Assembly (NCBI GenBank): GCA_913055615.1
Contig: CAJXKK010000024.1
Coordinates: 1-42,551, forward strand
Direction: 5' to 3'
DNA from: an uncultured Ectothiorhodospiraceae bacterium
Lineage (GTDB): Bacteria > Pseudomonadota > Gammaproteobacteria > XJ16 > Halofilaceae
DNA: 42,551 nucleotides
Below, piece by piece: positions 8,257 to 17,166 of this stretch; the stretch's first letter is position 1; every line of letters starts with the position of its first letter. The notes beneath the pieces were generated by a model, which searched no databases, was not told where the DNA came from, and saw only the letters and a program-made list of their open reading frames with translations. The position numbers were made by a program, and so were the translations under genes.

Positions 8257-9537
8257 GTGAAACTCCTCTGCATCGCAGACATCCACCTTGGCCGCCAGCC
8301 GTCCCGGGTGCCCTCCCCAGTTCTCGAGCGGCTCGGCGGGCGTGAGCTGGGCCCGGCCGGCGCCTGGGCGCGGGCGGTCGAGTTCGCCGTTGCGCAGGGC
8401 GTGGACGCGGTACTGCTGGCCGGGGATGTGGTCGAGCAGGAGGATGATTTCCACGAGGCGTATCCGGATCTGCGGCGGGGTGTGGAGCGGCTTACCGGTG
8501 CCGGTATCCGGGTGCTGGGGGTTACCGGCAACCATGACGTGAAGGTGTTGCCACGGCTGGCCGAGGGGGTGCCGGCGTTCGAGCTGCTCGGTGCTGGAGG
8601 GATCTGGCAGGCGGAGGTGCTTGCCGGTGATGACGGCAGCCGGGTGCGCGTGCTGGGCTGGTCATTCCCCGAGCCGGTCGTGCGGGTGAGTCCGCTCGCT
8701 TCGGGTCTGCCGGGGGGTGATGCGATGCCGACTATCGGACTCCTGCACTGCGACCGGGATCAGTTGGGCAGCAGCTATGCCCCGGTGCGCAGCTCGGAAT
8801 TGCGCGAGGCGCCCGTGGATGGTTGGCTGCTGGGGCATATCCACAAGCCGGACGATCTGTCGGGTGAGCGTCCGGACGGCTATCTGGGTTCGTTGACCGG
8901 AATGGATCCGGGCGAGCCGGGTGCGCACGGGCCGTGGTTGCTGGAGGTTGCCGGTGACGGGCGGATCGCCATGGAGCAGGTGCCGCTCGCGCCACTGCGC
9001 TGGACGGAACTGGATGTGCCGGTGGACGGGCTGGAGGCGGCCGAGGATGTGCACCGGTTGATCACTGAGATGATCGAGGCGTGCCACGCCGAGGTGGGTG
9101 CGGCCTCGCATCGCCCGGATGCCGTGGGTTGCCGGCTTCGGCTGACCGGGCGTTCGGACCTGCGCGCGGCGATCGAGCGCAGCCTGAACGCGGACGACCC
9201 AAAGGCGGGCGTGTATGAGCGCGACGGCATCGTCTACTTCGTGCACGACTGGCGGCTGGAGGTGCTGCCCGCCATCGATCTGGAGGCGGCGGCCGAGGGC
9301 ACCGATCCGGTCGCGTTGCTGGCGCGCCGGGTGATGCTGCTGCGCGGCGCCGATACGGATGCACGACGGGAGCTGATCGCGGCCGCGCGTGAGCGGATGG
9401 TCGCGGTGCCGCGGGAGCGTCCTTACAACACCCTCGGTGCGGAGCCGCCCGACGATGAGCGGATCGCGGCGACGCTGGAGGCGGCCGCGCTGGAGGCGCT
9501 GGACAGCCTGCTGCAGCAGCAGGAGTCGCACCCGTGA
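8257..9537 (+). CDS. SbcD/YhaO-like metallophosphoesterase (DNA repair exonuclease)
   Basis: A 426-residue calcineurin-like phosphoesterase. Metal-binding motifs are in order: IADIHLG near the N-terminus, AGDVVEQ, TGNHD, LLHCD and GHIHKPD. The C-terminal 180 residues are a capping region. In this family the nuclease works with an SMC-like ATPase, as in SbcD-SbcC or YhaO-YhaN, on double-strand ends. The partner gene follows with a 4-base overlap (GTGA), so the two are translationally coupled. The shorter length and the partner type fit YhaO better than SbcD. Confidence 0.92.
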   Translation: MKLLCIADIHLGRQPSRVPSPVLERLGGRELGPAGAWARAVEFAVAQGVDAVLLAGDVVEQEDDFHEAYPDLRRGVERLTGAGIRVLGVTGNHDVKVLPRLAEGVPAFELLGAGGIWQAEVLAGDDGSRVRVLGWSFPEPVVRVSPLASGLPGGDAMPTIGLLHCDRDQLGSSYAPVRSSELREAPVDGWLLGHIHKPDDLSGERPDGYLGSLTGMDPGEPGAHGPWLLEVAGDGRIAMEQVPLAPLRWTELDVPVDGLEAAEDVHRLITEMIEACHAEVGAASHRPDAVGCRLRLTGRSDLRAAIERSLNADDPKAGVYERDGIVYFVHDWRLEVLPAIDLEAAAEGTDPVALLARRVMLLRGADTDARRELIAAARERMVAVPRERPYNTLGAEPPDDERIAATLEAAALEALDSLLQQQESHP

Positions 9538-12500
9538 GGCTGCGTTCCCTGCACATCGCCCGTCTGCCCGGCATCCGGCCCGGGTTCACGCTCGACGAAT
9601 TCGCGCCGGGCGTGAACGTCGTGGTCGGGCCCAATGCCTCGGGCAAGAGCAGCCTGGTGCGGGCCCTGCGCGCTGCGCTCTACCGCGACGAGTCGCGCCA
9701 TGAGGGTGTGCATGTAGAGGCGACGTTCGACGACGAGGATGCCAACGGCACGCTCGCGGCGCTGCGCGTCGGTGATGACCTGCACTGGCAGCGCGACGGC
9801 AGTCCCGGTGAGGCCCCCGCCTTGCCCGAGCGCCGGTTCCTGTCCTGCTACACGCTCGGCGTGGAAGACCTGCTGGACGACGCGCACGAGACCGACACGG
9901 AGATCGCCGAGCGCCTGGCCCGCGAACTGGCCGGCGGCTACGACCTGCGGGGCGTACGCGAGTCCGCGCCCTTCCGGCTCAAGTCAACCCATGGCCGCAA
10001 AGAGGCCAACGAACTGGCCGAGGCCGACCAGGAACTGCGCCGGCGCATGCAGGCGCAGCAGCAACTGCAGCGTGACGAGGCCCGGCTCGACACGCTGCGG
10101 GCGCAGAAGGCGGAGGCCGAGACGGCGGGCCGGGAGGCCGATCTCCATGAGCGCGCGCTCGACCTGCTCGACAAGCGCCGCCAGCACCGGGCGCTGGAGC
10201 AGCGGCTGCAGGAGTTCCCCGAGGGGATGGAGCGGCTGCGTGGCGATGAGCCGGATACACTCGCGGAACTGCGCGGGCGCCTGCAGCAGCAGGAGACGGA
10301 TCGCCGGGAGGCCGCGGATCGGCGCGCCTCGGCGGAGGCCGCGCTGCGTGAGTCCGGGCTTGCCGATGCCGAAGTCGATGAGGGCACGCTCGGCGATCAT
10401 CGCCCTGCACTGAATCGGCTTCAGAAAATCGAGACGCAGCTGGAGCAGAAGGGATCCGAATGGGCGCAGGCGCAAGCGACGCTCGCGCAGACGGTCCAGG
10501 CGCTGGGGGGCGAGCCCGGGCAGACGGTCCGGCTGGAGCCGGCGACGATCGGGAAAGTCGAGCAGGCGCTCGAGGAGAAGCGGCAGCTCGATGCGCCCCT
10601 GCGCGGCCTCGCGCACGAACTCGATCAGCTGCCGACCGGCGAAGCGCCCGCTCCAGACCCCGGGCAACTGCGTACGGCCCGCGGCGAACTGCTGCGCTGG
10701 CTCGCCGCGCCGCGCGCGCCGGTATGGACGGCGACGCGGATCCTGGCGGTGCTGGCGACACTCGGTGCGGCGATCGCCGGCATCACGCTCGCCGGTCTCG
10801 AAGTGCACCGCTGGCTGTTTGGCCTCTTCCTGCCGCTGGCCTTCGGCGGATACATCCTCATCCTGCGCCCCGCCGCCGGCGACACCCGGCGCCGCGAGGC
10901 CGAAGCGCGGTTCCGGGAGAGCGGCGAGGCGCCGCCGGAGGAATGGGATCCGGCACGGGTCGAGGAACGGCTCGCGGCGCTGGACCGCGCCGTGGTCGAG
11001 GCCGAGCAGGAGGATCGCGGTATCGAACGCCGCCGCGTGGTCGCCCGGGAACGGGACGCCAAACGTGAGGTGCTGGCAGCGGTCGATGAGCGGCTGCGCG
11101 GGATCGCCGCCAGGGTCGGGCACGACCCCGACGAGCTGAATGCATCCCTGCATCGGTGGCTGAAACTGGTGGCGGACCAGGATCAGGCGCGGCGTAACGT
11201 GAAGGCGCTGCGGGCCGAACACGAACGTCTTGCGGCGGAAGCGGAGCGGTTACGCCAGCAGTTGCTGACGTTCCTCACGCAACACGGTGAGGCCCCGGAC
11301 ATCGAACAACCGGGTGCCGACGCGCTCGCGGACCGGATCGATCGCCTCGCCGCTCGCCTGCGCCAACGCGAACAGACGCGGCAGGACATCGACCAGGCCG
11401 ATCGGGAGATGCGCCGGCTGGATCAGGAGATCGAAACGAGCCAAACGAAGATCCGGGGCGTGTTCGAGCGCGCGGGGCTGGCGCCGGATGAGGACGACGC
11501 GCTGCGTCAGCGCATGGAGCGGCTGGAAGAGTGGCAGGCGTTGACGAAGGAGCTGACCAACACCCGCCGACTGGAAATCGACCGACAGGAGCACCTCAGT
11601 GACCGTAACGATCTTCTGCAGCGGGTCGACGATGAAGATGAGAACGCGTTGTGCAGTCGGCGCGACACGCTTCGCGAACAGGCGGACAGCCTGGAAGAAC
11701 TGATCCAGGAGATCACGCGTATCACCGGCGATCTCGAACGCGCCGGCCATGAACGGGCGCTGGAAGCGGCCCGGGCCCAGCATCAGCAGGCGCGGGAGCG
11801 TCTGAATGACCGCCTGGACGAGGCGCTGTATGCCGAGGCGGGTCAGTTCCTGCTTGAGGGTGTCGAGGCGGAGCACGAGCAGGCGGTCCAGCCGGCGGCG
11901 CTGCGGCAGGCGCGGGAGTGGTTCAAGCGGTTCACGCATTATCAGTATGAGTTGGTGTTCGCGGCCGATGGCGAGACACGCTTCGCCGCGCGGGAGACCA
12001 CTTCCGGTGAGCACCGGCGGCTGTCGGAGCTCTCCAGTGGTACGCGTATGCAGTTGCTGCTCGCGGTGCGTATCGCGTTTGCGTTGAGTGCCGAGCGTGG
12101 GACTACGCGGCTACCGTTGATTCTGGATGAGGCGCTGACGACCGCCGATCCGGAGCGGTTCCGGGCGGTTGCCGAGAGCCTGACCGTGCTGGCGCGGGAG
12201 GATGGCCGGCAGGTGTTCTATCTGACCGCGCAGCCGGACGATGCGCGTTACTGGGCCGAGTATGCCCCCGATGCGCATTGCATCGATCTTGCCGAGCGGC
12301 GTGGGCGGGCGCGCGCGGTTGATGCGGCGGAGGCGCTGGCGCCGGCCGAGCGGGCGGTTGTGCCCTCGCCCGATGGACAGTCGGCGGAGGAATACGCGGT
12401 GACGATCGGAGTGCCGCCGATTGATCCGTGGAGTGAGGTCGAGGCGATCCATGTCTTTTATCTGCTGCGGGATGAGCTTGCGCTTGTGAAGCGGTTGCTT

Positions 12501-12989
12501 GAGCTCGGCGTGAATCGTGTCGGGCAGCTTGAGACGCTGCTTGGGTCCGATGCCGTGGATACGGTGTTGAGCGGTGAGCAGCGGGAGTGGCTGCGGGCGC
12601 GGGTCGAGGGTGTAAGGGCGTGGATCCATGCGTGGCGGCATGGGCGTGGGCGGCCGGTGGACCGGGCGGCGCTGGAGGCGTCCGGCGCGGTGAGTAGCAC
12701 GTTCATGGAGCGGGTCGTTGATCTGAACCATCGGCTCGGGGGTGATGGCGAGGCGCTGATCGAGCGGCTTGCGGTCGGTGATGTGGCGCGGTTCCAGACG
12801 GATAAGCGTGAGGAGTTGCGGGCCTGGTTGTTGAATCACGGATATATCAGCGGAGAGGAGGCGTTGTCCGGGCTGGAGATCGAATTGCGGGTGGTATCCA
12901 CGATGCGGCCGTGGGTGGCGGAGGATGGCGATTTGACCGGGGATGCGCGGATGCTTGTTCAGAGTCTGGAGGGTGGGTTGCAGCGTTGA
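9534..12989 (+). CDS. YhaN-like SMC ATPase with C-terminal extension
   Basis: A 1151-residue AAA/SMC-type ATPase. The Walker A is GPNASGKSS at residues 32-40. Long coiled coils (about 150-390 and 450-790) surround a hydrophobic pair of segments near 395-445, as seen in YhaN proteins. The signature LSSGTRMQLLL is near 832 and Walker B LILDEALTTAD near 862. The start GTG overlaps the nuclease stop. After the ATPase head ends (about residue 925) there are about 225 extra residues, with helical segments, that I cannot assign. Family role: ATP-driven DNA end processing with the SbcD/YhaO-like partner. Codon bias weakens toward the 3' end, which may mean the tail was acquired separately. Confidence 0.9.
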   Translation: MRLRSLHIARLPGIRPGFTLDEFAPGVNVVVGPNASGKSSLVRALRAALYRDESRHEGVHVEATFDDEDANGTLAALRVGDDLHWQRDGSPGEAPALPERRFLSCYTLGVEDLLDDAHETDTEIAERLARELAGGYDLRGVRESAPFRLKSTHGRKEANELAEADQELRRRMQAQQQLQRDEARLDTLRAQKAEAETAGREADLHERALDLLDKRRQHRALEQRLQEFPEGMERLRGDEPDTLAELRGRLQQQETDRREAADRRASAEAALRESGLADAEVDEGTLGDHRPALNRLQKIETQLEQKGSEWAQAQATLAQTVQALGGEPGQTVRLEPATIGKVEQALEEKRQLDAPLRGLAHELDQLPTGEAPAPDPGQLRTARGELLRWLAAPRAPVWTATRILAVLATLGAAIAGITLAGLEVHRWLFGLFLPLAFGGYILILRPAAGDTRRREAEARFRESGEAPPEEWDPARVEERLAALDRAVVEAEQEDRGIERRRVVARERDAKREVLAAVDERLRGIAARVGHDPDELNASLHRWLKLVADQDQARRNVKALRAEHERLAAEAERLRQQLLTFLTQHGEAPDIEQPGADALADRIDRLAARLRQREQTRQDIDQADREMRRLDQEIETSQTKIRGVFERAGLAPDEDDALRQRMERLEEWQALTKELTNTRRLEIDRQEHLSDRNDLLQRVDDEDENALCSRRDTLREQADSLEELIQEITRITGDLERAGHERALEAARAQHQQARERLNDRLDEALYAEAGQFLLEGVEAEHEQAVQPAALRQAREWFKRFTHYQYELVFAADGETRFAARETTSGEHRRLSELSSGTRMQLLLAVRIAFALSAERGTTRLPLILDEALTTADPERFRAVAESLTVLAREDGRQVFYLTAQPDDARYWAEYAPDAHCIDLAERRGRARAVDAAEALAPAERAVVPSPDGQSAEEYAVTIGVPPIDPWSEVEAIHVFYLLRDELALVKRLLELGVNRVGQLETLLGSDAVDTVLSGEQREWLRARVEGVRAWIHAWRHGRGRPVDRAALEASGAVSSTFMERVVDLNHRLGGDGEALIERLAVGDVARFQTDKREELRAWLLNHGYISGEEALSGLEIELRVVSTMRPWVAEDGDLTGDARMLVQSLEGGLQR

Positions 12990-13107
12990 GGTGTGGTCCT
13001 GGCCGAGGCGTTGTCGGCTTCGATCTGTCGGGTTGAAACCCGACCTGCGCGTGCCCGCTTGGAAACTCGTCCCGCGGGCGGCTGTTGAGGCCTGTGGTGA
13101 GACCGAT

Positions 13108-13202
13108 GTAGCCCGGATGGAGGCGCCAGCCGGAATCCGGGAAGCGTTTCCGAATCCGAGCGCGTTGCTCCCGGATTCCGCCTTCGGCTGCATCCGGGCG
13201 AC
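13108..13202. repeat. REP-like palindrome, copy 2
   Basis: GTAGCCCGGATGGAGGCGCC and GGAATCCGGG are mirrored by CCCGGATTCCG and GGCTGCATCCGGGCGAC, with about 30 loop bases. This is the longest copy. It lies between the SMC gene and the convergent diguanylate cyclase gene, the position typical for REP elements. Confidence 0.88.
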
Positions 13203-13272
13203 CCGCGTTCCTCATCATATTCACATGTTGCCGTCGGGATGATGCCACGCCGGCTGTTGTCTTCGACAAAAG

Positions 13273-13305
13273 CCGGCCTACATGCGTGGTGACGCCGTAG
13301 GCCGG
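13273..13305. repeat. Short inverted repeat CCGGCCTAC/GTAGGCCGG
   Basis: A perfect 9-bp stem with a 15-base loop, 71 bases after the REP-like copy 2. GGCCTAC also ends the recC copy of the repeat (39908-39914) and occurs just before it, so this may be a related second repeat type. It may act as a bidirectional 3' end between the convergent genes. Confidence 0.55.
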
Positions 13306-13342
13306 TTTGCGATCGGAGGGAGCCAGCCGGCACGTTGGCCGG

Positions 13343-14464
13343 TCAGGTCTGCGCGACTGTGCGGTTGCGACCCTGGTGTTTGGCGTCGTAGAGGGCGCGG
13401 TCGGCCGCGACATAAAGGTGATCGAACGTGGTTCCGGTTTCGACCGGTCTCGTCGTGAGGCCGATGCTGATAGTGAGGTTGCGCACCTCGGTGGTCATGG
13501 GTAGCTCCATTCCCTCGATCCGCCGCCGGATCCGTTCGCAGAGTTCATGGGCGCCCTCTTCCCCCGTCTCCGGCATCAGCAGCCCGAATTCCTCGCCGCC
13601 CAGGCGCGCAAGCATGTCGCTGGTGCGGGTGGACTGGGTGATCTCTGCCGCGATGTGTTGCAGTACGGCATCGCCCACAGGATGGCCTTCACGATCGTTG
13701 ACCGTCTTGAACTGGTCGAGATCGAGTAGCGCCATGCTCAATGGCTGCCCGTTGCGTTGGTGCTGCGCCAGGGCCTGCTCGAAGCGCTGGAGCAGGCCTC
13801 GACGATTCGGCAGCTCGGTGAGTACGTCCGTCACGCTTAGCCGCTCGAGCGCCTCGTTCTGGCTGAAGACCTTGTCCACGGCCCACAGCAGCGCGGCGAT
13901 GATAACCAGCAGCAGCCCGCCGAGCCCGACCACGGCCTTCATGAGCCAGCCTGTCAGCCGCTGCTGTGCCGCGGAGGCGCTGTGGTTGTGCCGGTGCAGG
14001 GAGCTGTAGACGAACGCCAGACTGTTCTCGACTTGCATAGCGGTTTCAAAAAAGTCCTCGCGCGCCTCCGGATCGTCCAGGGCCTGCCGGGTGAGGTCGC
14101 GCAGGTGCCGCAACCGCTCCAGCACCCGCTCGAATTCCTTTACCACGGTCTGGCGGGTGTCGCTGTCGAGATTGAGGTGCTCGAAGGAGTCGCGTGTCGT
14201 CCCCGAGCGGCTCTCGATGGTATCGAGCGTGCGCAGTATGCGATCGCGCACCCTTTTATCGGGATATTCGAGATAGAGCCCGGCGGCGTGCATGAGACGG
14301 CTCACCTCATGCTGACCCCGTACGATGTTGCTGGCGGCCGCGGTGTAATTGCTCCCGATGTGGCGGTTGATGTTGCTCACGAAGAACGCCATGGCCGTGA
14401 CCATGGCCACGAGCAGGACGCTGTACCCCGCCAGCAGGAGCACGCGGAACTGCTTTCGGGTCAT
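13343..14464 (-). CDS. Membrane-bound diguanylate cyclase (GGDEF)
   Basis: A 373-residue protein with an N-terminal membrane helix (about 8-29), a periplasmic helical sensor region of about 140 residues, a second helix (about 172-196) and a GGDEF domain. The active-site loop is GGEEF, and an RxxD inhibitory site (RTSD) lies five residues before it, so the cyclase is predicted active and product-inhibited. It makes cyclic di-GMP from two GTP. It overlaps the upstream periplasmic protein gene by four bases. This pairing suggests the periplasmic protein provides or modulates the signal. Confidence 0.95.
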   Translation of the reverse strand: MTRKQFRVLLLAGYSVLLVAMVTAMAFFVSNINRHIGSNYTAAASNIVRGQHEVSRLMHAAGLYLEYPDKRVRDRILRTLDTIESRSGTTRDSFEHLNLDSDTRQTVVKEFERVLERLRHLRDLTRQALDDPEAREDFFETAMQVENSLAFVYSSLHRHNHSASAAQQRLTGWLMKAVVGLGGLLLVIIAALLWAVDKVFSQNEALERLSVTDVLTELPNRRGLLQRFEQALAQHQRNGQPLSMALLDLDQFKTVNDREGHPVGDAVLQHIAAEITQSTRTSDMLARLGGEEFGLLMPETGEEGAHELCERIRRRIEGMELPMTTEVRNLTISIGLTTRPVETGTTFDHLYVAADRALYDAKHQGRNRTVAQT

Positions 14465-14973
14465 TGCGCCCGGATCTCGATGATGGACCAGATCCAGTCG
14501 GTGGGGCTCACCTCACCGGCCAGCACGGCCTCGGTCTCGTGCGGGACCACGAGCATGAGCGGCCCCAGTTGATTGCGCGGTAGCGGTTCACCATTAAAGC
14601 GCGTGACCAGCAGGAAGCCGCGCTCGCGCGCATGGTCGGGCTCAAGGAAGATGGTGTAATCGTCCGCGGCGATAAAACGCAGCCGGCGCGCATCGCCCAG
14701 CCCGTATTCCTTGATGAACGCCTTGAGGCGGACGCCGGTGAACACACCGGTGAGGCCCTCGTAGTGCTCCAGTTCGGCCTCGTAGAGATCGAGTTGCTCG
14801 ATGTCCTGCAGGGAGAGCTCCCGCTCCTCGCCGCCGTCGACGAGCTTGAGCACGGGCGTCGCGTCGTCACAGGGCTGCAGATCACTGGGTTGCATTGCCT
14901 CGGCGGCGGTGGCGAGCAGCCCCAGCACGATGCCCACGCCTATTCCGGCCAATGGGTATCCTCTACCCAGCAT
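14461..14973 (-). CDS. Periplasmic molybdopterin-oxidoreductase-fold (sulfite-oxidase-like) protein
   Basis: A 170-residue protein with an N-terminal signal peptide (IVLGLLATAAEA). The mature part, with FTGVRLKAFI, IAADDYTIFLE, GFLLVTRFNGEPLP and GPLMLVVP, matches the small standalone oxidoreductase molybdopterin-binding domain. It is too short for a full enzyme, and I see no cysteine positioned as the Mo ligand in that core, so it is more likely a sensor or binding protein than a catalyst. It is the first gene of a two-gene operon with the diguanylate cyclase, with a 4-base overlap. Such pairs are common in Gammaproteobacteria. Confidence 0.85.
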   Translation of the reverse strand: MLGRGYPLAGIGVGIVLGLLATAAEAMQPSDLQPCDDATPVLKLVDGGEERELSLQDIEQLDLYEAELEHYEGLTGVFTGVRLKAFIKEYGLGDARRLRFIAADDYTIFLEPDHARERGFLLVTRFNGEPLPRNQLGPLMLVVPHETEAVLAGEVSPTDWIWSIIEIRAQ

Positions 14974-15114
14974 GCTCCCTTTCCCCCGGGTGTCACGCTT
15001 CTGAGTGCGCGTTATTGCATGCTACCTGCGCGCCTGTCTCCTTGGAAGGCGGGCGGGATCACCCCGTAAAACTTCGACACCGCGTCTGACGGTCGTCGCA
15101 ATCACATCAGACGT

Positions 15115-15207
15115 GTAGCCCGGATGAAGGCGCAGCCGGAATCCGGGATCGGGTTTCCGGTCAGCGGACGGTTCCCCGGATTCCGCCTTCGGCTCCATCC
15201 GGGCTAC
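15115..15207. repeat. REP-like palindrome, copy 3
   Basis: GTAGCCCGGATGAAGGCGCAGCC and GGAATCCGGG are mirrored by CCGGATTCC, GCCTTCGGC and TCCATCCGGGCTAC. Its right edge supplies the TAG stop of the minus-strand permease gene (plus-strand CTA at 15204-15206). Confidence 0.88.
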
Positions 15208-15689
15208 AAGCCGGCCAAACCGCCGGCGATCAGCGGCAACGGTACGCAGAGGGCAATCCGCCATGCCGTGAACCGACCGCCCAGCAACGGAATCTCGAAC
15301 ATCATGCTGCGGTGTACGGCGATGAGCGACCAGGCGGTGATCAGGGCGACCAGCGCTTCCGGGCCGGCACCGGCGCGCTGGAGGGCGATCGCCATCGGGA
15401 AGGCGAGCATCGGCCCGCCGGGCAGGCCCGCGCCGACGACGGAGGCGATGAGCACACCGGCCATGCCGGAGCCGGTGCCGATCCAACCCGATACGATGTC
15501 CGCGGGGAGCAGTCTCCCGAGGCATTCGGCGGCGACCAGCGCGAACGGCAGGCGCGGGGCGATGCTTTTGAGGTAGCCGAGGGCGGCCCCGCGCGCTTCG
15601 CGGTGGGCCTCCGGACGTCGCGCGCTGGCGAAGACGGCCAGACCGCCGACGACCGAGGCCACGACAACGAATGCGGCGATGAAGGTCAT
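15204..15689 (-). CDS. DUF318-type permease, second half
   Basis: A 161-residue membrane protein with about four helices. GSGMAGVLIASVVGAGLPGGP followed by VALITAWSLIAVHRSMMFEIPLLG mirrors the repeated half of DUF318/UPF0718 (ArsP-like) permeases. The upstream partner shows the same pattern, so the two genes look like a split two-domain permease. The start overlaps the partner's stop by four bases. The stop codon comes from the REP-like repeat, leaving the short end GGLAGL. The substrate is unknown; relatives have been linked to organoarsenicals. Confidence 0.85.
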   Translation of the reverse strand: MTFIAAFVVVASVVGGLAVFASARRPEAHREARGAALGYLKSIAPRLPFALVAAECLGRLLPADIVSGWIGTGSGMAGVLIASVVGAGLPGGPMLAFPMAIALQRAGAGPEALVALITAWSLIAVHRSMMFEIPLLGGRFTAWRIALCVPLPLIAGGLAGL

Positions 15690-16240
15690 CGGCCCACCCG
15701 TCGCGAGATCGACGCGGCCAACAGGCCAGCGACGATCGGCAGCGGCAGCGAGGCGAGCACGCGCAGACTCACGAAGTCGAAGCCGAGGAACGGCAGTTCC
15801 CAGACGACGATGCGCTGCAGGCCGAGTGTGGCCCAGGCCGTGATGTAGACCACGCAGACCGGGAACCCCGCCCCGGCCGCGCGCAGACCCACCAGAATCG
15901 GGAACACGGCGAATGGCCCGGCGGGCGTGACGATGCCGCCGAGCATGGCCAGGCCGTAGCCACGCAGGCCGCTCCCCGGCCCAAGCCAGTGCGCGACCTT
16001 GTCATGGGGCAGCAGTGCCTGGATGTAGCCGCCGAGCACCAGCGCGGCCCCGATGACGGGCGCGACGTAAAGGAACAGTTCCCCGGCGTGGAGCAGTGCC
16101 TCTCGCAGTTCGGGGATGCCGTCACGCCATGCGAGGAGCCCAGCGGATGCGGCCGCGAGCACGATGAAGAACGTGGTGGTACGGGTAATGCGGCGGTTCG
16201 GTTCGCCCTGGTGTGGATCGAATGAGGGGGGTTGGGTCAT
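15686..16240 (-). CDS. DUF318-type permease, first half
   Basis: A 184-residue membrane protein with about five helices. The signature GPGSGLRGYGLAMLGGIVTPAGP and VVYITAWATLGLQRIVVWELPFLG parallels that of the downstream protein, consistent with a duplicated half-permease fold. It is first in a two-gene operon with a 4-base overlap. The start ATG is at 16240. No metal-binding CxC or regulator gene is nearby, so an arsenic role is not supported by context. Confidence 0.85.
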   Translation of the reverse strand: MTQPPSFDPHQGEPNRRITRTTTFFIVLAAASAGLLAWRDGIPELREALLHAGELFLYVAPVIGAALVLGGYIQALLPHDKVAHWLGPGSGLRGYGLAMLGGIVTPAGPFAVFPILVGLRAAGAGFPVCVVYITAWATLGLQRIVVWELPFLGFDFVSLRVLASLPLPIVAGLLAASISRRVGR

Positions 16241-17166
16241 GCGGCGTCTGCGAATGCGGTTTTGGGTGGAGTGCGCATGATACGTGATGGCTGGGGGTTT
16301 CGGCTTTTTCGGTCGGGCGGGTTGTCGTGTGGGCGGTTCAGTGGCATCGGCGGGCCAGAATGCGTGTGACGGATCCGCTGCCGCCTCGCCGATCCGGGCG
16401 GCGACCTCGGCGGCCGTGAATTCCCGGGGGATAGCCCGGCTGCGTCATGATGAGGATGCAGCCGGTCTGGATGAGCGCGCAGGACCCGTGGCCGTGGCCG
16501 CTCTCGCGCCGCAGCCAGTCCATCGCATCGCGATGATGCATGTGCGCCGACTCCAGGCGCGCGAGAGGTAGTCGCCACCGCGGGTCACGCGCACGCCAAG
16601 GGCCGTGGCGCCCTTTGGGTGGGTGCCCACGGGCTGTGTCTCGCCGTGCCGACGGTCATGGACGGCCCGCTCGGCGGTGACGCGGGCATCGCCCCGGGGG
16701 CACCTGCGGTCTTCACGACCGCGTGCGACCGCTTCGATCACTTCAACGCCTGCGAGCTGATTCAGATACGAAGCCGGTGCCACCGGCGGGTAAACGACAA
16801 GGATTCTGCAAGCGATCCCGAAGCCCGCCGCGCGCAGGTAGTCCATCGCCTGATAAAGCGTTGTCGACCAATCCCGGGTCACTGCCCGCGACTCCTCCCG
16901 CCTGCTCTGCCCGTCCGGCTTCCACGATACGTCGTCCCATTCCTGCCGTGAACACGGCGTAAAGCGGGTCGACCCGGGCGAATGGGACGCCATTCGTAAG
17001 ACGTGAGACCGCCCGCGCGATTACCAATAACAAACCACTATGTCCCGGGAAGCAAAACGGTATTAGCGCCCCAACGGGAATTGGGCGAGAGTTCATCCAG
17101 GCTTCTTTACACGAATGATACCGGAGCCGCCCCTTAGCGAGCCTCTCTTGTGAGGATGGAGGATCC
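16241..17166. other. Poorly coding region, possible remains of a decayed gene
   Basis: About 0.9 kb without a convincing gene. On the minus strand, protein-like stretches occur in different frames: LRAAGFGIACRILVVYPP near 16830-16780 and MHHRDAMDWLRRESGHGHG near 16541-16485. This would fit a frameshifted pseudogene, but I recognise no family. The last 100 bases are more AT-rich and probably hold the promoter and leader of the transport operon; GGATGGAGG precedes the ATG at 17167. Confidence 0.45.

Noticed and set aside
13108-13305. CRISPR-like repeat cluster
   Set aside because: The repeated units are palindromes dispersed over the window, not direct repeats at regular spacing, and no cas gene is present.
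15204-16240. Arsenic resistance (ArsP) operon
   Set aside because: The permease halves resemble DUF318 proteins, but there is no arsR, arsC or arsM nearby and no Cys-rich motif, so only the family is stated.
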